This document shows positions 25,817 through 35,480 of a stretch of DNA of 64,000 nucleotides, in pieces. This stretch comes from Hyphomicrobiales bacterium (GTDB lineage: Bacteria; Pseudomonadota; Alphaproteobacteria; Rhizobiales; Rhizobiaceae). The first letter of the stretch is position 1. Each line of letters opens with the position of its first letter. The notes under the pieces were generated by a model. That model did not search any database, was not told where the DNA came from, and saw only the letters and a list, made by a program, of their open reading frames with translations. A program made the position numbers and the translations under genes. Where the stretch lies: positions 186,001 through 250,000 of the forward strand of contig UBZT01000009.1 of NCBI GenBank assembly GCA_900470155.1. The letters are read 5' to 3'.

Positions 25817-27352
25817 TCACTCGGCCGCCGACTGAGCCGGCACGTCCGAATCCACCACATTGGGATCGCCCGGCTGGGTCTCGGCTTCCAGATCCGGGAA
25901 GGCGACGATACGCTTGCCGGAAAAATCGGTATGCATCACGACCAGCCCCTGCTCCTCGAAATAGCCGAGCAGCCGCCGCGCCCGGCGGGACGAATGGGTG
26001 CCGTAGGCCTTGGCGATGCGGTGATCCGACGGGCATTCCTCCGACAGCAATGCGGCCTTGGCAAGCAGCAGGAAAACGCCCTGCAGGTCGTCCGAGACAC
26101 GCACCGACAGATCGAGTGCCGTCGCCCATCCGGCGCTCGCCGCCGTTTCTTCGTCGACACCCGAGCGCGAAATCGCCACACGCCGACGAAACTCGCCCAT
26201 CGGCATTGGCGGCCCCGACACCCGCCGCATCCGGGCGCGCACGAGGAATTCCTGGTAGAGCACGCTGTCGGTCCGATAGGCGGCCTGCGGATCGCCGAGA
26301 ATTTCGGCAAGAACCGCCGCCAGGCGCTCCTCGCGCTCTTCGGACGACATGTCCGCGCGCGATGGCGACCCCGGCTCACCGCCGCCGACCGGTGCCATGA
26401 CAGCAGGGCTCGAGCGCGACAGCTCGGCCAGAATATCGGTCGTCGGACGGGGTGCCGGCGGTGCGCGGCGCACGATCGGCCGGGTGAATTCTTCCGGATC
26501 CGGCGTGAAGATCAGATCCTCGACATCGGCCACCGCATCCGGAAGCGGCATCAGCTTGGGGCTGGACGAACGCGCGGATGTTTCCACATTGCCGATCACG
26601 ATCGGCAATGGGCGGCGCGACAGGGCCGGGCCAAGGGCGACAAAATTGCCGCGCTGCAGATCGCGGAACATTTCCGCCTGCCGGCGGTCCATGCCGAGCA
26701 GGTCGGCGGCGCGCGCCATATCGATATCGAGAAAGGTACGGCCCATCAGGAAGTTCGATGCTTCCGCCGCCACGTTTTTTGCAAGCTTGGCGAGACGCTG
26801 GGTGGCGATAACGCCGGCGAGACCGCGTTTACGGCCACGGCACATCAGATTGGTCATCGCGCCGAGCGACATTTTGCGCGCATCTTCCGAGACATCGCCG
26901 CCGACGGCCGGGGCGAACATCTGCGCTTCGTCGACCACGACCAGCACCGGAAACCAGAATTCACGATCCGCATCGAACAGGCCATTGAGAAAGGCGGCCG
27001 CCGCGCGCATCTGCTGCTCGACATCCAGACCCTCGAGCGTCAGCACGCAGGATACCCGGTGCCGGCGGATTCGGTCGGCGATGCCGGCAAGCTCCGCTTC
27101 GGTTCGCTCACCATCGACGACGACATGGCCGTATTTGTCCGACAGCGTTACAAAATCGCCTTCGGGATCGATGATCACCTGCTGCACCCATTGCGCGGAC
27201 TGTTCCAGCAAGCGCCGCAGGAGATGCGATTTACCCGAACCGGAATTGCCCTGAACGAGCAGACGCGTGGCGAGAAGTTCCTCGATGTCGAGCTTCGCCG
27301 GAGCGCCGCCCGTCAGGGTACCCATATCGATTCCGACCTGCACCAATGCCAC
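25817..27352 (-). CDS. HerA/FtsK-superfamily ATPase
   Basis: The 511-residue cytoplasmic ATPase has Walker A GNSGSGKS at 35-42, IDPEGDFVTLSDKYGH, Walker B VLVVVDEAQMF and the sensor segment GLAGVIATQRLAKLAKNVAAEA, a HerA-like pattern. The region after about 270 is Pro/Ser-rich linker, then a C-terminal part (LYQEFLVRARMRRVSG; RARRLLGYFEEQGLVV) that may be a winged helix. DNA translocation is inferred from the superfamily; the biological role is unknown. No nurA nuclease gene is adjacent. The start is a GTG at 27352 or 27343; GAGG lies just upstream and favours the second. Confidence 0.85.
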   Translation of the reverse strand: MALVQVGIDMGTLTGGAPAKLDIEELLATRLLVQGNSGSGKSHLLRRLLEQSAQWVQQVIIDPEGDFVTLSDKYGHVVVDGERTEAELAGIADRIRRHRVSCVLTLEGLDVEQQMRAAAAFLNGLFDADREFWFPVLVVVDEAQMFAPAVGGDVSEDARKMSLGAMTNLMCRGRKRGLAGVIATQRLAKLAKNVAAEASNFLMGRTFLDIDMARAADLLGMDRRQAEMFRDLQRGNFVALGPALSRRPLPIVIGNVETSARSSSPKLMPLPDAVADVEDLIFTPDPEEFTRPIVRRAPPAPRPTTDILAELSRSSPAVMAPVGGGEPGSPSRADMSSEEREERLAAVLAEILGDPQAAYRTDSVLYQEFLVRARMRRVSGPPMPMGEFRRRVAISRSGVDEETAASAGWATALDLSVRVSDDLQGVFLLLAKAALLSEECPSDHRIAKAYGTHSSRRARRLLGYFEEQGLVVMHTDFSGKRIVAFPDLEAETQPGDPNVVDSDVPAQSAAE

Positions 27353-27578
27353 CTCGTATGCTCTTGCGCTCGCAGAGCGACCAGATCGCCAAGGCGACCC
27401 ACCGATGCTTTAGCAAATATTTCCCGAATCATCGCTGCGAAAGACCGCGCCATCAACAGGCAATTATGCATCGTTGCCGGGCAAACTGCGAGCACCAAGC
27501 ATTTGCCATCACGGATTATCAACGCGTCGACTTGACGACGGAACAAATCATCAGTCGATCCTTGCCGAAATGTCGGAG

Positions 27579-27606
27579 ATCTCCGGCGGCTTAATCCGCC
27601 GGAGAT
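27579..27606. terminator. Strong hairpin downstream of the second DUF1127 gene
   Basis: ATCTCCGGCGG (27579-27589) pairs perfectly with CCGCCGGAGAT (27596-27606) over a 6-base loop. It is 11 bases beyond the DUF1127 stop on the - strand. A T run is lacking. Confidence 0.5.
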
Positions 27607-27616
27607 TTAGCGACCG

Positions 27617-27853
27617 TCAAAGACGGATGTCCCACAGGGAAAACCGTGATGGCAGACGCAAGTTTTCTTCTGGTAGCAAGCCGATATCCCGGCGCATGCG
27701 ATCGGACATACCGCTCACCGAGTTGGAACTCCTGCGCTTTGTCCACGCAACGTAAATCAAGGTTCGCGCGGCCGCCCAGACACCAAACTTCTGGCATAGC
27801 TCATCGACCGCTGCCGTCAGGCTGTCAGCAACTATAGATTGTTCTTTAAGCAT
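27617..27853 (-). CDS. DUF1127-related small protein
   Basis: The 78-residue protein has an N-terminal helical stretch (SLTAAVDELCQKFGVWAAARTLI) and the DUF1127-like core SGMSDRMRRDIGLLPEENLRL near the C-terminus. The ATG at 27853 follows GGACGG. It is the second member of this family in the window. Function unknown. A 65-base gap separates it from a divergent frame with a strong ribosome site. Confidence 0.75.
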   Translation of the reverse strand: MLKEQSIVADSLTAAVDELCQKFGVWAAARTLIYVAWTKRRSSNSVSGMSDRMRRDIGLLPEENLRLPSRFSLWDIRL

Positions 27854-27918
27854 GGCTTTTCCGTCCCGGCGCGGCGAAGCGACCAGGTCCTCTAGATGGA
27901 AAAAACGGAGAGGTGGAC

Positions 27919-28377
27919 ATGCAGACGCACCTACGCGCCCAGTCAACCAATCACATCAGTTTTGTTGAAAATGGCGCCAAACGCCGGAATCCTGCACGGA
28001 AAGACCGTTCAGGCGGTGGTTCGTGGTCCATAGGCGCAATGCACCATCGACATGAACACCAATCCGCCAGAGAGGCGCGTATACACGAAATGATTAGTCA
28101 TCGACGCCTCCTGTTGCTTGAATTGCGGATGCCCCTAAAATTACACAAGACAAAGCGCGCCACAAGAGCGCAATTGCGGATTGCATATTTTGTCGAATTT
28201 AAGTGGCAAAAACGCAACATCCCGCAAACCGACGCGGGTTGCGGGATGCCTCGTGTATTCGCATGTCGGGACCGAACTGTAAGACGACCATCGCCCGCGG
28301 CCCGCCTCCTGATCAGTCCGCCTGCCCAACCGGTGAAACCAGCAGCTTGTCGATGCGGCGACCGTCCAGGTCGATGA
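27919..28377 (+). CDS. Doubtful open frame with a strong ribosome site
   Basis: The ATG at 27919 is preceded by GGAGAGGTGG at good spacing, unusually strong for a chance frame. The first 80 residues are basic and partly protein-like (AREARIHEMISHRRLLLLELRMPL). Against it, codon third positions are not clearly GC-biased, the 3' part runs through a terminator hairpin and antisense into the CorC gene, and I recognise no family. If real, it may be a short basic protein. It fills most of a 459-base gap (27854-28312) otherwise without genes. Confidence 0.25.
   Translation: MQTHLRAQSTNHISFVENGAKRRNPARKDRSGGGSWSIGAMHHRHEHQSAREARIHEMISHRRLLLLELRMPLKLHKTKRATRAQLRIAYFVEFKWQKRNIPQTDAGCGMPRVFACRDRTVRRPSPAARLLISPPAQPVKPAACRCGDRPGR
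28218..28248 (-). terminator. Rho-independent terminator of the CorC/HlyC gene
   Basis: CATCCCGCAA pairs perfectly with TTGCGGGATG (28218-28227 and 28239-28248). On the - strand TTGCGTTTTTG follows. It lies about 65 bases past the gene's stop. Confidence 0.7.
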
Positions 28378-29611
28378 CCTCGAAGCGCCAGTTGCTTTTC
28401 ACGAAGCTCTCGCCCAATTCCGGGATACGTTTCAATTCGGCAATGACGAAGCCTGCCACCGTGGTGTAATCCGGATCGGGATCGATCGGCACGCGGATAC
28501 GATCGATAAACTCATCGATCGGCGTCCACCCGGCCACCAGATAGGAGCCATCTTCACGCAGCACCAGAGACGGTTCGTCCTCGCTATCGTCCTGGAAGGC
28601 GCCCGTGATCGCCTCGAGAATATCGCCCGATGTGATGATGCCTTCGAAATGACCGTATTCGTCATAGACCAGCACCATGTGCAGGGAGGTCTTGCGCATT
28701 GCCTGGATGATGTCGATGGCACCGGCAAGGTCGGACACGATCGGCACTTCGCTGACAAGCGTGCGGATATCGACCGCAGTGCCGAGCGCGATGGCCTCGT
28801 AGACCTTTTTCACGAAAAGCACGCCGATGATTTCATCGGAATCGCCCGAACGAACCGGCAAACGCGAATGCTGGCTGTCGCGCAGTGAATCCTTCAATTC
28901 CGCGAGCGTGTCCTTGACATCAAGCATTTCGACATCGCGGCGCGGCGTCATAAGCCCACGCGCCGTCCGGTCGGCAAGGCGCATGACACCCGAGATCATC
29001 GCGGATTCTTCCGATTCGATAACCCCGGCGCTATGGGCTTCTGCCAGGACCGTCTTGATTTCTTCATCCGTGACAGTACCGGCAGAAACACCCTGTTGTC
29101 CAAGTAGCGACAGGATCAGCTTGCCGGATCCATTCAGAAGCCAGACGAGCGGCGCCGACACCTTGGACAAGACAAGCATCGACATGGCGACACGCGCAGC
29201 AACGGCTTCCGGGTTGCGCAGCGCAATCTGCTTGGGAACAAGTTCGCCGACGATCAGCGACAGATAAGTGATCATCATCACGACAAAACCGACGCCAACC
29301 GCGTCAGATACGCCATTCGACACACCTTGGAGCTCCAGCCAATCAGACAGACGCGCACCGAGCGTCGCACCGGAGAATGCGCCGGACAGCACGCCGACAA
29401 GGGTGATGCCAATCTGGACGGTTGAAAGAAAACGACCGGGATCTTCAGCCAGTCTCAGAGCGACGAGTGCGCCGTGGTTTCCCAGTTCGCTCATGACCTT
29501 GAGACGTGCGGGTCGTGATGAGACGACGGCGAGTTCAGACATGGCCAAGACGCCATTCAGAAGCGTCAGGAATACGACAATCGATATCTCGGTTAACAAA
29601 ACTGCGAGCAA
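28313..29611 (-). CDS. CorC/HlyC family membrane protein (CNNM-CBS)
   Basis: The 432-residue protein has an N-terminal CNNM-type membrane domain (about 1-200, with VALRLAEDPGRFLSTVQIGIT and YLSLIVGELVPKQIALRNPE). Two CBS repeats follow (MTPRRDVEMLDVKDTLAELK; HMVLVYDEYGHFEGIIT), then a C-terminal CorC_HlyC domain with TVAGFVIAELKRIPELGE. Homologues take part in Mg/Co efflux; the name haemolysin is historical. The frame opens at a TTG (29611) with AGGAG only two bases before it; a second in-frame TTG four codons later is possible. It is transcribed alone. Confidence 0.92.
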   Translation of the reverse strand: MLAVLLTEISIVVFLTLLNGVLAMSELAVVSSRPARLKVMSELGNHGALVALRLAEDPGRFLSTVQIGITLVGVLSGAFSGATLGARLSDWLELQGVSNGVSDAVGVGFVVMMITYLSLIVGELVPKQIALRNPEAVAARVAMSMLVLSKVSAPLVWLLNGSGKLILSLLGQQGVSAGTVTDEEIKTVLAEAHSAGVIESEESAMISGVMRLADRTARGLMTPRRDVEMLDVKDTLAELKDSLRDSQHSRLPVRSGDSDEIIGVLFVKKVYEAIALGTAVDIRTLVSEVPIVSDLAGAIDIIQAMRKTSLHMVLVYDEYGHFEGIITSGDILEAITGAFQDDSEDEPSLVLREDGSYLVAGWTPIDEFIDRIRVPIDPDPDYTTVAGFVIAELKRIPELGESFVKSNWRFEVIDLDGRRIDKLLVSPVGQAD

Positions 29612-29683
29612 AGCTCCTCTACACCGGCTAATCGTCCGGCCACAGGCCGACCTCTAGCACAACGGTAGGCTCTTCCAAAGGGT

Positions 29684-30517
29684 CTATCGGCAAATCCCCG
29701 GCAGATCAGCAGGCGCAATTGACAACCCCATTCCCTGCATCAGGCGACAGGTCGAGAAATTCGGTTGCCCCGAGGTGAAGACGGCAAAATCGAAACCATC
29801 CGGATGCTCTGCACCCTCGATAAGCGGGACGATCCGTCGCGCCTGCCGCGCAATCGCTTCGGCCGGATCGAGCCAGTCGACGGGCCAGGGCGCCAAACGA
29901 CGAAAGACATTGGCGAGAAACGGATAATGCGTGCAGGCAAGCACGACGATGTCGGTACGGGATCCATCCTTGTCGACAAAACACGGTGCGATTTCGGCCA
30001 TCACTTGCGCATCGTCCAGCGCCTCGCCCCGTATATAGGCCTCTGCCATGCGCGCCAGGTTTTCGGAGCCGACAAGCCGGACATGGCACTGGCTGGCGAA
30101 AGACTGGATCAGGTCGCGTGTATAGGCGCGCTTGACCGTACCGGGCGTAGCCAGCACGGACACGAGCCCGGAGCGCGTGCGCTCGGCGGCAGGCTTGATG
30201 GCCGGCACTGTCCCGATAAAGCGCCTGTCAGGAAAAGCGGTGCGCAGATCGACACCTGCGAGTGTGAACGCGGTGTTGCAGGCGACAATCACCGCTTCCG
30301 GGTCATACGCGGCAAACAAGCCGCGAAACAGGGAAACGATGCGCGCCTTGAGCGGTTCCTCCTCCCAGCCACCATAGGGAAATCCGGCATCGTCGGCGAC
30401 ATAGATGAAGCCGCGTTCCGGCATGAGAAGCCGGGCTTCGCGCAAGACGGTCAGACCACCTATCCCGGAATCAAAGACCAGAACCGGCTTCAGCTCACTC
30501 GTTATCGCCGCTGTCAT
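29684..30517 (-). CDS. murI: Glutamate racemase
   Basis: MurI supplies D-glutamate for peptidoglycan. It is a cofactor-free enzyme using two cysteines, seen here in VACNTAF and VLACTHYP. The N-terminal [15 protein letters not shown] is the family start, and DDAGFPYGG is present. The length of 277 residues is normal. Its start overlaps the end of trmJ by 23 bases, so both are one unit with trmJ first. The ribosome site is weak, consistent with coupled translation. Confidence 0.96.
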   Translation of the reverse strand: MTAAITSELKPVLVFDSGIGGLTVLREARLLMPERGFIYVADDAGFPYGGWEEEPLKARIVSLFRGLFAAYDPEAVIVACNTAFTLAGVDLRTAFPDRRFIGTVPAIKPAAERTRSGLVSVLATPGTVKRAYTRDLIQSFASQCHVRLVGSENLARMAEAYIRGEALDDAQVMAEIAPCFVDKDGSRTDIVVLACTHYPFLANVFRRLAPWPVDWLDPAEAIARQARRIVPLIEGAEHPDGFDFAVFTSGQPNFSTCRLMQGMGLSIAPADLPGICR

Positions 30518-31334
30518 GCCGCTTGCTGCCTCTGGATAGTGCCGGATCGGGTGCGCCGGCTCCGCGTGGCCTGGAGCGCTGGAACCGATCGAGCGAGGAA
30601 ATCACGCCACGCAGGACCTTGATCTCGGGAGAGGTGAAGGCGCGCCGTGACAGGACGGCGCGGAGATTGTCGACCATTCTCGGTTTTTTCGAGACCGGAT
30701 GGAAATAGTTGCGCGCATCAAGCGCCTCTTCCAGGTGGTCGAACAGCCCGATCACCTCATCCTTGGTGGCAGGCGCCTGCTCGACCGCGTCGAAGGGAAC
30801 GGCCTGCACATCGTCCATGCTGGACTTCATCCACTCATAAGACATCAACAGCACGGCCTGCGCAATGTTCAGCGACGCGAAGGCCGGATTGACCGGAAAG
30901 GTGACGATTTCGTCGGCAAGTGCCACATCCTCGTTCGACAGGCCGGACTTCTCCCGTCCGAACATGATGCCGGTCTTTTCACCTGCACTGAAGCGTCGAC
31001 GCAACGTCGATGCTGCCGTCACCGGCGAACGCACCGGCTTGAAACCGTCACGAAAGCGCGCAGTCGTGGCATAGACGAAGTTGAGATCGGCAACAGCCTC
31101 TTCCAGAGTCTCGAAGACGACGACGCCGTCGATCACATGGTCTGCCTTGGACGCCGCAGACCGCGCCTTGTCGCTTGGCCAACCATCGCGCGGATTGACC
31201 AGGCGCAACTCCGCCAGACCGAAATTGGCCATGGCGCGCGCCACCATGCCGATGTTCTCGCCCAGTTGAGGTTCGACCAGAATGATCGCCGGTCCTTCGG
31301 CCAGAAGTACGCGTTCGCTGTTGGTGCCTGCCAT
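30495..31334 (-). CDS. trmJ: tRNA 2'-O-methyltransferase TrmJ (SPOUT)
   Basis: The protein belongs to the TrmH/SpoU SPOUT family and by similarity methylates the 2'-OH of nucleotide 32 of tRNA. The 279 residues show [23 protein letters not shown] (motif 1), [15 protein letters not shown] (motif 2) and [19 protein letters not shown] (motif 3, the knotted SAM site). The tail is a helical C-terminal domain rich in Arg. I use the ATG at 31334; an in-frame TTG at 31349 adds five residues. murI overlaps its 3' end. Confidence 0.92.
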   Translation of the reverse strand: MAGTNSERVLLAEGPAIILVEPQLGENIGMVARAMANFGLAELRLVNPRDGWPSDKARSAASKADHVIDGVVVFETLEEAVADLNFVYATTARFRDGFKPVRSPVTAASTLRRRFSAGEKTGIMFGREKSGLSNEDVALADEIVTFPVNPAFASLNIAQAVLLMSYEWMKSSMDDVQAVPFDAVEQAPATKDEVIGLFDHLEEALDARNYFHPVSKKPRMVDNLRAVLSRRAFTSPEIKVLRGVISSLDRFQRSRPRGAGAPDPALSRGSKRHDSGDNE

Positions 31335-31500
31335 GTTCGCCTGTCTCAATCGATAAGTGCGGCCTCACTGACACAAACCGGCGCAAAAATCAAAAGCATC
31401 AGATCCGATCTCGCGAACCGGACCATGATCGGACAGAGAGCTTGGACAAAACCTTCGCGGCACTCCGTCACGCTGCAACGGATATCTGCGTCCAGGGCGC

Positions 31501-32025
31501 CTATTGTCCGGCGATCGTCTTCAACTCATCCTTGATCGATTGGCCGGACTGACCGTTCTCGACCGGATAGATGTCATCGATGACGGCGCGCCCATTCTCT
31601 TCCTGGACATGAAAGATCAGCACGGTATCTTGCTTGTAGGCCGGATCATCGCCCATGCAGGCCCGATTGTTGAACAGCGCCGTGACCTGCCCGTCCCCGT
31701 CATCCTCGACGCGAATATTCTGAAACGGGCATCCATCCTGGCCCCTGGCAATCGGGTCGTAGTCGAAGGGAAAACCCGTCGTTTCGCCTTCGGGCAGATC
31801 ATAGGCGGGATTCTTCGAGGCTTCGCGGTAAAGCGCGGCGAAATCCACACTGAAAACCCGATCAAGACGGTCTTCGGAGAAAACTTCCTTTTCGTTTCCA
31901 AAGGCTTCTTCTGTCCAGTTGGCGGCCGTCGCTTCGACGACTTCGCGCACGGGAGCGGTCATGTCTGCCGCGACGGCAAAACCGCTGGAGATCAGAAGCA
32001 TCGAAGCGGCAATCAGGGTTTTCAT
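31501..32025 (-). CDS. Hypothetical secreted protein
   Basis: The 174-residue protein has a signal peptide (MKTLIAASMLLISSGFAVAA, predicted cleavage after AVAA). An acidic mature part contains two cysteines (GCPFQ, RACMG) that may form a disulfide, plus DDGDGQVTALFNN and FHVQEENGRAVIDDIYP. It resembles no family I can name. The ATG at 32025 is preferred over one four codons upstream because the signal peptide starts there. It is divergent from icd. Confidence 0.72.
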   Translation of the reverse strand: MKTLIAASMLLISSGFAVAADMTAPVREVVEATAANWTEEAFGNEKEVFSEDRLDRVFSVDFAALYREASKNPAYDLPEGETTGFPFDYDPIARGQDGCPFQNIRVEDDGDGQVTALFNNRACMGDDPAYKQDTVLIFHVQEENGRAVIDDIYPVENGQSGQSIKDELKTIAGQ

Positions 32026-32163
32026 GGCAGTTTCCACAGGCAGATTGAATGTTGCGGCACTCTATATCGGCGCGGCCAAAGCTCAATGTGGATAGCCGCC
32101 CGCATGAGACCATTGTTGGTGTCAATTTGTGAATGAAATCGCGCTATCAGCCTGTGCCGGCGC

Positions 32164-32192
32164 TTTGCGTTCTCACCCGGGAATGCTATAGC
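32164..32192 (+). promoter_or_regulatory. Putative promoter of icd
   Basis: TTTGCG (32164-32169) and TATAGC (32187-32192) are 17 bases apart, about 58 bases before the icd start. The -10 matches the form seen at rpsD; the -35 is weak. Confidence 0.45.
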
Positions 32193-32249
32193 CCAGCGAG
32201 CCGATCCAAGTGGGACGCTCGTCCCTAATCATTCCGAGCGAGGATATTC

Positions 32250-33464
32250 ATGAGCAAGATCAAGGTAGCAAACCCGGTCGTCGATCTCGACGGCGACGAG
32301 ATGACCCGCATCATCTGGCAGTTCATCAAAGAAAAGCTGATCCTGCCCTACCTCGACCTCGACATCGAGTATTACGACCTGTCGGTCGAGAACCGCGATG
32401 CGACGTCCGACCAGGTCACCGTAGACGCCGCCCATGCCATCAAGAAGCACGGCGTCGGCATCAAGTGCGCCACGATCACCCCGGACGAAGACCGCGTCAA
32501 GGAATTCAATCTCAAGCAGATGTGGAAATCGCCGAATGGCACGATCCGCAACATCCTCGGCGGCGTGATCTTCCGCGAACCGATCATCTGCAAGAACGTA
32601 CCCCGCCTCGTTCCGGGCTGGACCAAGCCGATCGTTGTCGGCCGTCATGCTTTCGGCGACCAGTACAAGGCAACCGATTTCAAGTTCCCGGGCAAGGGCA
32701 AGCTGACGATCAAGTTCGTCGGCGAAGACGGCCAGGTGATCGAGAAGGACGTTTTCGACGCCCCCGGCGCCGGCGTTGCCATGGCAATGTACAACCTTGA
32801 CGAGTCGATCCGTGAATTCGCCCGCGCCTCGATGATGTATGGCCTGATGCGCAAGTGGCCTGTCTATCTGTCGACCAAGAACACCATCCTCAAGGCCTAT
32901 GACGGCCGCTTCAAGGACATCTTCGAAGAAGTCTACCAGGCCGAGTTCAAGGCGAAGTTCGATGAAGTCGGCATCACCTACGAACACCGCCTGATCGACG
33001 ACATGGTCGCCTCAGCCCTGAAGTGGTCCGGCGGTTACGTCTGGGCCTGCAAGAACTACGACGGCGACGTCCAGTCCGACACGGTTGCCCAAGGCTTTGG
33101 CTCGCTCGGCCTGATGACCTCGGTCCTGCTTTCGCCGGACGGCCGCACGGTTGAAGCCGAAGCGGCCCACGGCACGGTGACCCGTCACTACCGCCAGCAC
33201 CAGAAGGGTCAGGAGACCTCGACCAACTCGATCGCCTCGATCTTCGCCTGGACCCGTGGTCTCGCCCACCGCGCAAAGCTCGACGACAATGCCGAACTGG
33301 CACGTTTTGCCAATACGTTGGAAAAGGTCTGCGTCGACACGGTCGAAGCCGGCTACATGACCAAGGATCTGGCCTTGCTGATCGGCCCGGATCAGCCTTG
33401 GCTCTCGACGACTGCCTTCCTCGACAAGGTCGATGAAAACCTGAAGAAGGCCATGGCGGCCTGA
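32250..33464 (+). CDS. icd: NADP-dependent isocitrate dehydrogenase
   Basis: The enzyme oxidises isocitrate to 2-oxoglutarate in the TCA cycle and makes NADPH. The 404 residues are of the eukaryote-like dimeric type common in alphaproteobacteria: [20 protein letters not shown] at the start, [20 protein letters not shown] for substrate binding, [11 protein letters not shown], and [20 protein letters not shown] with metal-binding Asp residues. [15 protein letters not shown] marks NADP binding. AGCGAGG precedes the ATG. Single-gene unit with its own terminator. Confidence 0.97.
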   Translation: MSKIKVANPVVDLDGDEMTRIIWQFIKEKLILPYLDLDIEYYDLSVENRDATSDQVTVDAAHAIKKHGVGIKCATITPDEDRVKEFNLKQMWKSPNGTIRNILGGVIFREPIICKNVPRLVPGWTKPIVVGRHAFGDQYKATDFKFPGKGKLTIKFVGEDGQVIEKDVFDAPGAGVAMAMYNLDESIREFARASMMYGLMRKWPVYLSTKNTILKAYDGRFKDIFEEVYQAEFKAKFDEVGITYEHRLIDDMVASALKWSGGYVWACKNYDGDVQSDTVAQGFGSLGLMTSVLLSPDGRTVEAEAAHGTVTRHYRQHQKGQETSTNSIASIFAWTRGLAHRAKLDDNAELARFANTLEKVCVDTVEAGYMTKDLALLIGPDQPWLSTTAFLDKVDENLKKAMAA

Positions 33465-33484
33465 TTGGCGCCTGATGCGTGACG

Positions 33485-33513
33485 AAAAGCCCGGCCTTGC
33501 GCCGGGCTTTTTT
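33485..33513 (+). terminator. Rho-independent terminator of icd
   Basis: AAAAGCCCGGC (33485-33495) pairs with GCCGGGCTTTT (33501-33511) over a 5-base loop, followed by two more T. It is 20 bases past the stop. Confidence 0.88.
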
Positions 33514-33588
33514 CGTTCTGCCTGCTTGTCTCTCGCGTCTCGCGATCTATACTGAAACATAAAGGGAACAAAGCGGAGGAAACACCCC

Positions 33589-34221
33589 ATGACCGATCTG
33601 GTTCTGTATACCAACCCGATGTCGCGCGGCCGGATTGCCCGCGTTATGCTGGAAGAAGTCGCCGTGCCCTATCGTACGGAAATAGTCACCTACGGCCCGG
33701 CGATGAAAAGTCTCGACTACCGGTCCGTGAATCCGATGGGCAAGGTACCCGCGATCAAACATGGTGCGACGATTGTCACCGAATGTGCCGCGATCTGTGC
33801 CTATCTCGCCGAAACATTCCCCGAGGCCGGCTTGGCCCCGACGGCAGACGAACGTGGCGCCTATTTCCGTTGGATGTTTTTTGCCGCAGGCCCGCTTGAG
33901 GCAGCGGTCACCAACCGCAGCCTTGGCATAAACGTGCCGGAAGACCGGCGCCGCATGGTTGGCTACGGTTCGTTCGAGTCCGTCATGGACACGCTGGAAT
34001 ACGCCGTTTCCGCCACGTCCTATATTGCCGGCAAACGCTTCACGGCCGCGGATGTCTATGTCGGCTCGCATATCGGCTGGGGTTTGCAATTCGGCTCGAT
34101 CGAAAAACGCCCGGCCTTCGAAGCTTATTGCCGCCGCCTGACTGCACGGCCAGCATGGCAGCGCGCCAATGCACTTGACGATGCAGCCATGGCCGAACTG
34201 CCACAAGCAGCAGCCGGCTAA
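33589..34221 (+). CDS. Glutathione S-transferase family protein
   Basis: The 210-residue protein has the GST two-domain layout. The N-terminal thioredoxin fold carries NPMSRGRIARVMLEEV, where Ser may be the activating residue, the conserved cis-Pro in MGKVPAIKHG and TECAAICAYLAE. The helical C-terminal domain has FTAADVYVGSHIGWG. GGAGG precedes the ATG by nine bases. Substrate unknown; likely detoxification or a redox role. It is convergent with the GGDEF gene with 14 bases between stops. Confidence 0.9.
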   Translation: MTDLVLYTNPMSRGRIARVMLEEVAVPYRTEIVTYGPAMKSLDYRSVNPMGKVPAIKHGATIVTECAAICAYLAETFPEAGLAPTADERGAYFRWMFFAAGPLEAAVTNRSLGINVPEDRRRMVGYGSFESVMDTLEYAVSATSYIAGKRFTAADVYVGSHIGWGLQFGSIEKRPAFEAYCRRLTARPAWQRANALDDAAMAELPQAAAG

Positions 34222-34235
34222 CACGAATTGGGCGA

Positions 34236-35480
34236 TCAGGCAGCCGACGGAGGCAAGTTTTCCGCAGCAAGGTCCACGGGTCGATCGCGCTTGCTGGGCT
34301 CGAAGCCAGGATCGAAAGCGCTGGTCGTGACGCGGTTGCGACCCGCCTTTTTGGACGCATAAAGCGCCCGGTCGGCGGCAGCAAGCGCCATCTGCATGTC
34401 GACATGGCCCGACGGCAGCGCGCAACGGCCGATACTCACGCTCAATCGGATAGAGGCCTGACCATGACGCACCGCCATTGTGCCTATGTCGATGCGAATT
34501 TGCTCCAGCAGCGCGACATCACCCGATGCCACATCAGGCGGCAGATAGATGGCAAACTCCTCACCACCGACGCGGCCGAAAATAGCGCCATGGGGGAGAC
34601 GGGTTGCAACCTTTTCGGTCAGATCCGTCAGAACAACATCGCCAGCGCCATGGCCATGCGTATCGTTGATCGACTTGAAATGGTCAGCATCAAGCAGTGC
34701 CAGCGTTGCACCCGCCCTGTCGCCACCGGACCGACAACGGCTGGACACTATGGCGGCCAGAAACGCACGTCGATTGCGAATGCCAGTCAAAAAATCGATC
34801 TCTGAAGCCGCCTTGTAACGCAAAGTCAGCCGTTCATGCACCATCGCAAAAATGGCAAGCGCACCGAACAGTGCCTGAATGAAATATTCGAAGGTGACCA
34901 CGCCGAGCCACAGATTTGGATAGCCGCCATTCAACGATATAGGGAAGACGTAGAGAACAGGCACGCGCACGACGTAAAACAGGCCATGCATCCCGAATGC
35001 AACGGCAGCCAGTCGTCTGGCGGGCAGTGGCTCATGGCGAAAGCCCCTCCAAACGGCATGGGCGATGAGAAACGAGTAGCCAGCGTAGAAGACCGACGCG
35101 ACGACCATGCGGGTGTTCAGATTCTCGGCAAAGTGTCCCCAGGAGGCAAAAAGCGTAAACCAGACCAAACCACCGGCCAGCGCAAACGCCGACGGTGCAT
35201 CCGCATCACCCTCGTTGAAAGCGCGGCAGCCAAGCCAGATCAGACCGAGGCTCCACAGACTGAACGCGTTGCCAAGTCCGAGCGAAAGCGTGGGTGGACC
35301 CACCTCACGCAGTCCGAGCAGTGCCAGACCGATACAGCCAAGCCAGAAGCCCCAGGTCCAATACAGCAGTGCGCGACTGGATCGATCCCAGACCCACAGA
35401 AGCGTTAAAAATGCAGAAATGATGATGCAGGCCGCCGACAGGCAGAACATCAATGTGGGAATATGGAAGAACTGTTCCAA
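34236..35480 (-). CDS. Membrane-bound diguanylate cyclase (GGDEF)
   Basis: The 414-residue protein has six or seven N-terminal membrane helices (about 8-205) and a cytoplasmic GGDEF domain starting near EIDFLTGIRNRRAF. The active-site motif is GGEEF at 305-309, and DADHFKSINDTHGHGAGD is intact, so cyclic-di-GMP synthesis is expected. No RxxD inhibitory site is seen five residues upstream of GGEEF. The start is TTG at 35480 with TTGAGG eight bases upstream; the first ATG is ten codons later without a ribosome site. The input signal is unknown. Confidence 0.9.
   Translation of the reverse strand: MEQFFHIPTLMFCLSAACIIISAFLTLLWVWDRSSRALLYWTWGFWLGCIGLALLGLREVGPPTLSLGLGNAFSLWSLGLIWLGCRAFNEGDADAPSAFALAGGLVWFTLFASWGHFAENLNTRMVVASVFYAGYSFLIAHAVWRGFRHEPLPARRLAAVAFGMHGLFYVVRVPVLYVFPISLNGGYPNLWLGVVTFEYFIQALFGALAIFAMVHERLTLRYKAASEIDFLTGIRNRRAFLAAIVSSRCRSGGDRAGATLALLDADHFKSINDTHGHGAGDVVLTDLTEKVATRLPHGAIFGRVGGEEFAIYLPPDVASGDVALLEQIRIDIGTMAVRHGQASIRLSVSIGRCALPSGHVDMQMALAAADRALYASKKAGRNRVTTSAFDPGFEPSKRDRPVDLAAENLPPSAA

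Noticed and set aside
25931-27535. Open frame of about 530 codons opposite the HerA-like gene
   Set aside because: His/Arg-rich, domain-free shadow of a gene with clear Walker motifs.
27313-27546. Short - strand frame upstream of the HerA-like ATPase
   Set aside because: No ribosome site, no family, and it overlaps the start of the ATPase in another frame.
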